NCBI GenBank assembly: GCA_029959085.1
Contig: JARWIR010000017.1
Location: forward strand, 19,643,507-19,707,506
From: Nemophila menziesii
Lineage: Eukaryota > Streptophyta > Magnoliopsida > Boraginales > Hydrophyllaceae
Length of the DNA: 64,000 nt
Reading direction: 5' to 3'
The position numbers were made by a program, and so were the translations under genes. Positions 57,226 to 64,000 of the stretch are shown here, piece by piece. The first letter of the stretch is position 1. The number at the start of each line of letters is the position of its first letter. The notes beneath the pieces were generated by a model, which did not search any database, had not been told where the DNA came from, and worked only from the letters and a program-made list of their open reading frames with translations.

Positions 57226-57514
57226 CCACCTCCTCAAAGATCAACTGTGCCACATCCACTTCTTCTACTCTCAAAATACAATTCAAAAAGATAGCGTTCT
57301 TTTTACTTACTTCCAAAACTCTTGTGTTTCCAAAGACATTAGTGATAAAGAAATTGTGTCAAATTCTTAGATCTGGTTGGAGATATTCGTAAGGCTAAGG
57401 TGCCTTTAACTCTCCCTTATGTGACTGCACTTTCTCCTTATCTAAGACATGCTCAAAAAGTAAATTCCAATCGAAGATTCTCTTTCTATCCACCGCTTCT
57501 CTATACTTGCATGG
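57226..57514. other. Unassigned sequence left of element 2
   Basis: No recognised feature. Confidence 0.4.
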
Positions 57515-58900
57515 TGTTGGCATATAGCCTCCCTTAATAGGTTGTTTTAATGTGACAAATCCTCTTATGTTTAGTGTGCTTTTTACTCTTGTTATACATA
57601 TTCCTTATTGCACTCTATTTCATCAAAAAGCTCATCTTTATCATGTTGATCATTTCTTTATTGTTATTTATTATGAAACTAATTCTCTTACAATAAGTTT
57701 AACCTTATCTTTGTGTACATTGAGAATTAGCCTTAGTGATCAACTTCAAAGGTTCTTAGAATGATGTTTCCAACAACTTTCGTGAAGAAGATTTATTGAT
57801 CCAAGTCATTATCTCTCAAAGTTCTTGGCGCGGTACACCGGACGAATGGCGCGGTACACCGGACCAAGATTGCGGACCAGGGCGCGGTGCAGAGGCTAGC
57901 CCGTCAGTAAGTTAGAAAATCAAACCGTTGAGGTGCGGTACACCGCACGAATCTTGCGGTACACCGCAAGGAAGGTTTTTCTGCACAAAAGACAAGTCAT
58001 AAGTAATATATCCGTTGGGAGATTAATAGATCCGTTGGATCCAAGTCTTATGACCGTTGGAAGCCATTTTCTACTATAAATTGAAGCTCTTTGAAGGCTA
58101 CAACCACACCAACTAATTACAAACACTAAGGGGCTTAATTGCTATCATTCAAGAAGGCGTCAAGTGCTATACAAAGTCAAAATCAATCTTAGTGAGCTTA
58201 TTAATCCTTTCAAGGAGTTAATCAATTAAGCCACAAGGTTCTATCCACTCAAGAGGAGTAATCAAGCTTATAGTCATATCCACTCTTTTAGGAGTTTAGT
58301 TACAAGCTTTTATAAGCAACCCTTTAAACACTTTGTTGCTATCCTCTTAAGTCTAGGTCTTGTAATAGATGGATTAAGAGAGAATTCAAGTATAGGGAGT
58401 ATACTTGGTGTCCTTGTGTTGTGATTACACAAGTGGTTTGTCCTTCGTATTATCGAAGAGGTTGTAAGGGTTATTGTGTTCTCGATCCGGTTAAGAGAGA
58501 CACGGGAGCTTAGTGAAAAGCTTGAAATCCTAAGGAGGCTTCCTTAGGTAGTGGATGTAGGGAAACCGAACCACTATAAATCGTGTGTATCTTTCTATCC
58601 CTACTCTATTTACTTTCCGCACTTTATATGTTTGATAATATGCTAGCATGAGTATTGTGATATTGTTTATCTAGGTTATCTAACATATAGTCTTCTAGAG
58701 TAGTTTAAGATATTGGATTGACGATTTACTTGTTATACTTTTATATCAAACCTCTAACTTACCTTTGCATGATCCTAGAAGAGTTTGATTTAATTATTTG
58801 ACTTAGAAGTTTTCTCTTAAACTTATAATTGTCCAAAAGATTTTTTAATTAGGCATTAATCTTATTAGTAATCCTATTCACCCCCCCTCTAGGACTTTCA
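57515..58900 (+). repeat. First LTR of element 2
   Basis: TGTTGGCATATAGCC...CTCTAGGACTTTCA. U3 palindromes: GCGCGGTACACCGGAC twice at 57828-57867 and GCGGTACACCGC twice at 57934-57969. TATA (TATAAATTG) is at 58075, so transcription starts near 58105. Confidence 0.95.
57828..57969 (+). promoter_or_regulatory. CACCGG/CACCGC palindrome cluster in U3
   Basis: Four GCGGTACACCG-type motifs in two pairs lie about 105-250 bp upstream of the TATA box. Comparable CACCGG-containing palindromes are described as a Sirevirus LTR hallmark; here I see them directly. Their cis-regulatory role is inferred. Confidence 0.75.
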
Positions 58901-58902
58901 AT

Positions 58903-58914
58903 TGGTATCAGAGC
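58903..58914 (+). promoter_or_regulatory. Primer-binding site, tRNA-Met (element 2)
   Basis: TGGTATCAGAGC, two bases after the LTR; repeated at 63789-63800 after the second LTR. Confidence 0.95.
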
Positions 58915-58957
58915 CTAACTCTACGTGAATAGCTTAATCGTTAGTAGAGTAAACGAT

Positions 58958-59560
58958 ATGGAATTTAATCTTTTGGAAAGTTCGTCTTCTACTCGACCTC
59001 CACTTTTTGTAGGAACTTACTATTTTGCTTGGAGAACAAAAATGGAGGAATTTATCAAAGCCGAAGATCCCGATCAATGGAGAATCGTAAAGGAAGGTCC
59101 ATTTGTTCCTTATAAAGAGGAGTTAAATGAAGCGGGAGTTCTTAAGCTAAATCAAGAAGAAAAAAATTTCGATGAACTTACCATTGAGGAAAAGGATAAG
59201 CTCACTCAAAATGCAAAACCAATGTACACTCTCATTCGTGGAATTTCCGAAGAAATTTTCTCACAAATGATAGATTGTAAATCCGCAAAAGAGCTTTGGA
59301 ATCGTTTGGAGTTTTTATATGGAATTGTCGAAAATGACGAAGAAGAAGAAGTCTCAATTCATAATGAATCTCATAACAATTCTAAACCAAATCATGAGGT
59401 AGCACTCTATCCTAACTCTTTATCTCTTCCTTATAATTATTGTGATATTAGGCAAATTTCATCCCTTCTCGAAATTCTTTCCTCTCTTCTTTTTATGTTT
59501 ATGTTTTATATTGTGTTTTATGTGATTTTTCAACTTGTGCTACTATCTTGTGGTTCTTGA
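58958..59560 (+). pseudogene. Truncated gag of element 2 (200 aa)
   Basis: The start at ATG 58958 and the first about 170 residues follow element 1 gag closely. A deletion of 624 bp relative to element 1, between two ATTCTT copies (59474-59479), removes the C-terminal half with the CCHC knuckle and fuses the frame to former spacer sequence, giving a hydrophobic tail (SSLLFMFMFYIVFYVIF). It could not bind RNA through a knuckle. The deletion is a multiple of three but the new tail is not original gag. Confidence 0.85.
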
Positions 59561-59809
59561 CTTTTACATGCTTAAATATTGCTTTGTTCTTGCATTGGGT
59601 CTTTTTGCACTTTTTAGGAAAACTTAGGGGCATTTGTGAAATAAACTGTTGTATGAGTTTTTGGGTTCTCCTTGGCTTTTCTTTTCAAAACGAAGATGCT
59701 CAAAATTATTTTATACCATTCCGAATCATTTGGGGAAGTTTCGAATGTGTTTCGGGCGTTTTTAAAAGAATCAAAATTTTCATTTTTTGTGTCCAAACCG
59801 AACACTTTT

Positions 59810-59936
59810 GCGGTGCACCGGACCAATCCGCGGTACACCGCAGTCCAGGGTTTCAGCTTTTTCATTTTTTCTTTATTTTTCACCCAGTTTAATTCTGCAG
59901 TGCGGTACACCGCACGGTTTCCGCGGTACACCGCGA
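59810..59936 (+). promoter_or_regulatory. Internal palindrome clusters upstream of ORF2
   Basis: Two pairs of GCGGTRCACCG-type motifs (59810-59843 and 59901-59936) lie 190-320 bp before the ORF2 ATG. They mirror the arrangement in U3, though no clear TATA follows. A CT-rich leader (59980-60127) precedes the ORF. Confidence 0.6.
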
Positions 59937-60127
59937 GTTAGGTTTTTATCAGTGTTTTAAACCCGCAGTCTTTTGTTCTTCTTCACTTTCTCTTTTAAAC
60001 AAAACCTAACCTCCACTGCTCCGATTTCCGGCGACTTCTCCACCGCCTAAAAAACCTGTTTTCTCCACCAAATCACTCCTCCTTCTCTTTCTTTCATTCC
60101 TCTTCCATTACCCATCTTGTTTTCACC

Positions 60128-61366
60128 ATGGTTAGAACCAAGACAGCTGCTAACAAGAAGAAAGCCTCCACCGGAGCCTCCTCCAGCCGCCGCCGTGCTC
60201 CTTCTCCGGCGAGGTCACCAACACCTCCACCACTCCGGCCATTCGAGCCTCTCCCGGGTAGAACTTTTAGTGATTCGGCTTTTCCATCGGGTGAAAATTC
60301 TCTTCTTGATCTTTTTAAATTTCAAGGTTTTGATAATGTATTTGCATATTCGGGTACTCAATTAGCAAGTGGATTAATTGAAGAATTTTACAAAAACTTT
60401 GAATTTGATAGTGCAAATAACTTAGTAAAATCATCCGTTTCGGGTACCGCTTTAAGATTAAAATTGTATGTGTTATGTACTCGTTATAGTATTCCGTTCG
60501 ATGGTTTTAGTGGTTTTTGGTCAAGTGGTTGGGATGGCTCCACTCTTGATATAGTCGGTCAAAATGAGGTTTTAGATTTCGTTAATAGTAGGATGGTTAT
60601 TCCCGATGGTAATTGGAATTTGCGTAGTTTTGATCCGGAATTTATTGTGGCTCATAAGTTTCTTATTTCGGCCATAATTCCGAAGGACAAACATGATGCA
60701 AAGTTAATCCCGTATGAAGCTTATCTACTATTCTTGATCTTTGCTAAACGTCCGATTAATATTTTTGCTATTATGTTCAAATGGATGAACCATGCTCGAA
60801 CCGCAAGAGATAAAGTCCCCTATGGTATATTTCTTACTAAAATCTTTGAGGGAAGTGAAATCTCATTAGGAGGAACAAATGTGAAATCTATTGATAAAGC
60901 GTGGTGTTTCGATTATAGCACAATCAAAAGAATGAAATTTGTTATTTATAATAACTCCTATGTTGCTCATTCGGTCATTAATCGTATTTCGGATGTTACC
61001 ATTCGTAATCGTATCTTACAAGCTAGAGAAGAAACTCATGGTCCGGCACTTGACACACTTGAGTTATTGGATATTCCGGGTCAACAAAATCCTATCCCAA
61101 ATGAGCCTCCACAAAACCCAACTCATGAGAATCCGCCTAATCCTTCTAATTTCGAAGGTGCTTTATCTCGGTTTATGGATTACATTGGTAGAAAATTTGA
61201 GGTTTTAGAGGAAAAGATAGAAAGGAAATTTGGAGTGTTGGAGGAGAAAATAGGAAATCTTGCTAGTGAATTATCGTGTGTTAAGAATGATGTCTCATGC
61301 ATCAAAGATGATGTTTCACATCCTCGTAGCCGTTCTAGAAGCCGCTCTCCCCGGGAATTGCGTTAA
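60128..61366 (+). CDS. Sirevirus-like element ORF2, Transposase_32-like (412 aa)
   Basis: Intact frame MVRTKTAANKKK... with the same organisation as 41912-43156: basic Ser/Pro-rich start; conserved core including SGFWSSGWDG, NSRMVIPDGNWN, FDPEFIVAHKFLISAIIPKD and FKWMNHARTARDKVPYGIF; linker with PNEPPQNP; coiled coil FEVLEEKIERKFGVLEEKIG; end RSRSRSRSP. In the stretch encoding DPEFIVAH...YLLFLI (about 35 codons, 60634-60738) I count 13 synonymous and one replacement change against element 1, so the ORF has been under purifying selection. Confidence 0.78.
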   Translation: MVRTKTAANKKKASTGASSSRRRAPSPARSPTPPPLRPFEPLPGRTFSDSAFPSGENSLLDLFKFQGFDNVFAYSGTQLASGLIEEFYKNFEFDSANNLVKSSVSGTALRLKLYVLCTRYSIPFDGFSGFWSSGWDGSTLDIVGQNEVLDFVNSRMVIPDGNWNLRSFDPEFIVAHKFLISAIIPKDKHDAKLIPYEAYLLFLIFAKRPINIFAIMFKWMNHARTARDKVPYGIFLTKIFEGSEISLGGTNVKSIDKAWCFDYSTIKRMKFVIYNNSYVAHSVINRISDVTIRNRILQAREETHGPALDTLELLDIPGQQNPIPNEPPQNPTHENPPNPSNFEGALSRFMDYIGRKFEVLEEKIERKFGVLEEKIGNLASELSCVKNDVSCIKDDVSHPRSRSRSRSPRELR

Positions 61367-62386
61367 ATGGTTGTGGTCTTTGGTGTTTGGTCTTTTAATC
61401 TTCTTTATCTTTCTAAGTGTTTTATGTGTTTTTATTGTCTTGGACTAAGTTGTGTTGCTTTTGCTTTATTTATTTATGGGTCCGTGTTTTGGACATTTAG
61501 GATTTTATTGCTACGTTCTTATTTGGATGCTTCGTGTTAAACTTGGATAATTGTTTTAGGTTGATATGTTTTTATCTTGAATAGTTGTTGCTTAATCTTT
61601 ATGCTTTGGATATTGTTTTTGCTAACTTTTTTCTTGATGATATAGGTACTATTGCTCTCTTATCCTTGATCTTATCCTATATTGCTTTTTAGTCCCTATA
61701 GTTTGTTCAATTTTTGTCTTTGTTCTTAAAATGGTTGAAAAATGCACTTAGGTCCCTAAAAGTTTTAAATTGTCTCTTAGTCCCCTAACTTTTTGACAAA
61801 TGACTTTTTGACCCTATATTTTTCAAAAATTACATTTTTACCCCTAACTTTCTTAAAAATGATTTTTTTTGGGGAGAAATTGTAAATCACACTTTTACAA
61901 AATTGAAACAAATCTTTATGCATTTTGTAAGGGGGAGCTTTTATTAAAACTCTAATGCTTTGGCTAATCTTTTATCTCATTTATTGCAACTAATCGTTTG
62001 TGTCATTAGAAAGCATATGAAATGAAAGTCTATCGATCAATAAGTTGGTAAAAAGTCTCTATCTCTACGTTCTTCATTTATCTATCTTTGTGCATCTCTT
62101 TCTAAAAATGTTTTAATCTCCAAACTCTTGCACACTCTTAGAAACGTTGTTTAAAATCTATTCACTTGAGTTTTAGCTCTTCCATTCGTAGTTGTTAACC
62201 CCGTCTTTTTGATGAAGACAAAGGGGGAGAAATATGTGCACTAAAACTTTCAAAACTTGCACGCTTTAAAAACTCACAAATGCATCTCAAATCTTATATG
62301 CTTATTGTGAGGGGGAGCTTTATTTCATTAGTGCTTAATCTTTCATATCATTCCTAAGGTGTTTTAGTGAAGGATTTGTCATCATC
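61367..62386 (+). other. 3' non-coding internal region of element 2
   Basis: About 1 kb without ORFs. It contains GGGGGAG polypurine tracts near 61930, 62224 and 62311 in addition to the terminal one at 62387-62400. Confidence 0.65.
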
Positions 62387-62400
62387 AAAAAGGGGGAGAT
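62387..62400 (+). promoter_or_regulatory. Polypurine tract of element 2
   Basis: AAAAAGGGGGAGAT directly precedes the second LTR. Confidence 0.85.
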
Positions 62401-63786
62401 TGTTGGCATATAGCCTCCCTTAATAGGTTGTTTTAATGTGACAAATCCTCTTATGTTTAGTGTGCTTTTTACTCTTGTTATACATATTCCTTATTGCACT
62501 CTATTTCATCAAAAAGCTCATCTTTATCATGTTGATCATTTCTTTATTGTTATTTATTATGAAACTAATTCTCTTACAATAAGTTTAACCTTATCTTTGT
62601 GTACATTGAGAATTAGCCTTAGTGATCAACTTCAAAGGTTCTTAGAATGATGTTTCCAACAACTTTCGTGAAGAAGATTTATTGATCCAAGTCATTATCT
62701 CTCAAAGTTCTTGGCGCGGTACACCGGACGAATGGCGCGGTACACCGGACCAAGATTGCGGACCAGGGCGCGGTGCAGAGGCTAGCCCGTCAGTAAGTTA
62801 GAAAATCAAACCGTTGAGGTGCGGTACACCGCACGAATCTTGCGGTACACCGCAAGGAAGGTTTTTCTGCACAAAAGACAAGTCATAAGTAATATATCCG
62901 TTGGGAGATTAATAGATCCGTTGGATCCAAGTCTTATGACCGTTGGAAGCCATTTTCTACTATAAATTGAAGCTCTTTGAAGGCTACAACCACACCAACT
63001 AATTACAAACACTAAGGGGCTTAATTGCTATCATTCAAGAAGGTGTCAAGTGCTATACAAAGTCAAAATCAATCTTAGTGAGCTTATTAATCCTTTCAAG
63101 GAGTTAATCAATTAAGCCACAAGGTTCTATCCACTCAAGAGGAGTAATCAAGCTTATAGTCATATCCACTCTTTTAGGAGTTTAGTTACAAGCTTTTATA
63201 AGCAACCCTTTAAACACTTTGTTGCTATCCTCTTAAGTCTAGGTCTTGTAATAGATGGATTAAGAGAGAATTCAAGTATAGGGAGTATACTTGGTGTCCT
63301 TGTGTTGTGATTACACAAGTGGTTTGTCCTTCGTATTATCGAAGAGGTTGTAAGGGTTATTGTGTTCTCGATCCGGTTAAGAGAGACACGGGAGCTTAGT
63401 GAAAAGCTTGAAATCCTAAGGAGGCTTCCTTAGGTAGTGGATGTAGGGAAACCGAACCACTATAAATCGTGTGTATCTTTCTATCCCTACTCTATTTACT
63501 TTCCGCACTTTATATGTTTGATAATATGCTAGCATGAGTATTGTGATATTGTTTATCTAGGTTATCTAACATATAGTCTTCTAGAGTAGTTTAAGATATT
63601 GGATTGACGATTTACTTGTTATACTTTTATATCAAACCTCTAACTTACCTTTGCATGATCCTAGAAGAGTTTGATTTAATTATTTGACTTAGAAGTTTTC
63701 TCTTAAACTTATAATTGTCCAAAAGATTTTTTAATTAGGCATTAATCTTATTAGTAATCCTATTCACCCCCCCTCTAGGACTTTCA
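62401..63786 (+). repeat. Second (shared) LTR of element 2
   Basis: 1386 bp, one difference from the first LTR. It is at once the 3' LTR of the first internal copy and the 5' LTR of the second. Confidence 0.95.
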
Positions 63787-63843
63787 ATTGGTATCAGAGC
63801 CTAACTCTACGTGAATAGCTTAATCGTTAGTAGAGTAAACGAT

Positions 63844-64000
63844 ATGGAATTTAATCTTTTGGAAAGTTCGTCTTCTACTCGACCTCCACTTTTTGTAGGA
63901 ACTTACTATTTTGCTTGGAGAACAAAAATGGAGGAATTTATCAAAGCCGAAGATCCCGATCAATGGAGAATCGTAAAGGAAGGTCCATTTGTTCCTTATA
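63844..64000 (+). CDS. Gag start, second internal copy (cut by window end)
   Basis: ATG at 63844. The visible 52 codons are the same as at 58958-59114. Whether this copy carries the 624-bp gag deletion cannot be seen. Confidence 0.85.
   Translation, partial: MEFNLLESSSSTRPPLFVGTYYFAWRTKMEEFIKAEDPDQWRIVKEGPFVPY

Larger units (their letters stand above)
57515..64000 (+). mobile_element. Sirevirus-like element 2: tandem LTR-internal-LTR-internal array
   Basis: LTRs at 57515-58900 and 62401-63786 (both 1386 bp, one visible difference: 58158 C versus 63044 T) flank a 3500-bp internal region. The second LTR is followed not by host DNA but by the PBS and gag start again, identical to 58901-59114 up to the window end. 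The repeat period is 4886 bp. It is the same family as element 1, in the opposite orientation, and also lacks pol. The right end and TSD are outside the window. Confidence 0.93.

Noticed and set aside
57552..57764. 70-codon ORF, repeated at 62438-62650
   Set aside because: Lies in the LTR upstream of the TATA box; identical in both LTRs by structure, not by coding selection.
57920..58126. 68-codon ORF, repeated at 62806-63012
   Set aside because: LTR sequence antisense to the element; no domain.

Overview
This is about 64 kb of plant nuclear DNA, most likely from a eudicot. It is AT-rich and intron-containing, and dominated by plant-type transposable elements: L1-like LINEs with a terminal RNase H, a Sirevirus-like LTR retrotransposon family with a tRNA-Met primer site, a CACTA element, Tourist-, Mutator- and hAT-like MITEs, and a tRNA-derived SINE. 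There are no bacterial operons, rRNA genes, tRNA genes or CRISPR arrays. The species cannot be named from the sequence.

Layout. 1-5290: a decayed LINE (+) abutting a truncated LINE RNase H fragment (-). 5310-14897: a tandem segmental duplication. Each copy carries a broken NF-YC-like histone-fold exon followed by a J-domain-protein gene. Copy B keeps a complete gene (13750-14598); copy A keeps the promoter, the 5'UTR intron and a 91-residue zinc-ribbon remnant. 14904-15155: an intact SINE with target-site duplication (TSD).

16400-24975, 34170-38530 and 54630-56700 are three copies of one duplicated segment with genes on the minus strand. Each holds remains of gene X and an intact three-exon gene Y encoding a cystatin-like protein with a charged N-terminus. 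Reading frames agree across both splice junctions in all three Y genes. Because the copies are paralogous, each acts as an empty site for insertions in the others: a full-length LINE (17435-23555), a 177-bp Mutator-like MITE, a Tourist-like MITE and a 1.8-kb element with a 9-bp TSD.

25707-31280: a CACTA element with perfect 14-bp termini and a CAA TSD. It carries a broken PF03004-like transposase gene and two tandem arrays (about 105-117 bp x5 and 40 bp x28). 32122-33912 and 48152-48985 are LTRs of another retroelement family, probably Gypsy. 47118-51884 holds two more LINE fragments.

39570-46273 (-) and 57515-64000 (+) are two members of a Sirevirus-like family. They have long LTRs, the PBS TGGTATCAGAGC, several polypurine tracts and palindromic GCGGTACACCGC-type motifs. 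Neither has protease, integrase or reverse transcriptase. Each carries a gag (complete in the first, truncated in the second) and a second intact ORF of 412-414 aa resembling the 'putative plant transposon protein' family (Transposase_32-like), which shows mostly synonymous change between the two copies. The second locus is a tandem LTR-internal-LTR-internal array running off the window. This non-autonomous lineage with a selected accessory ORF is the most interesting system in the window.
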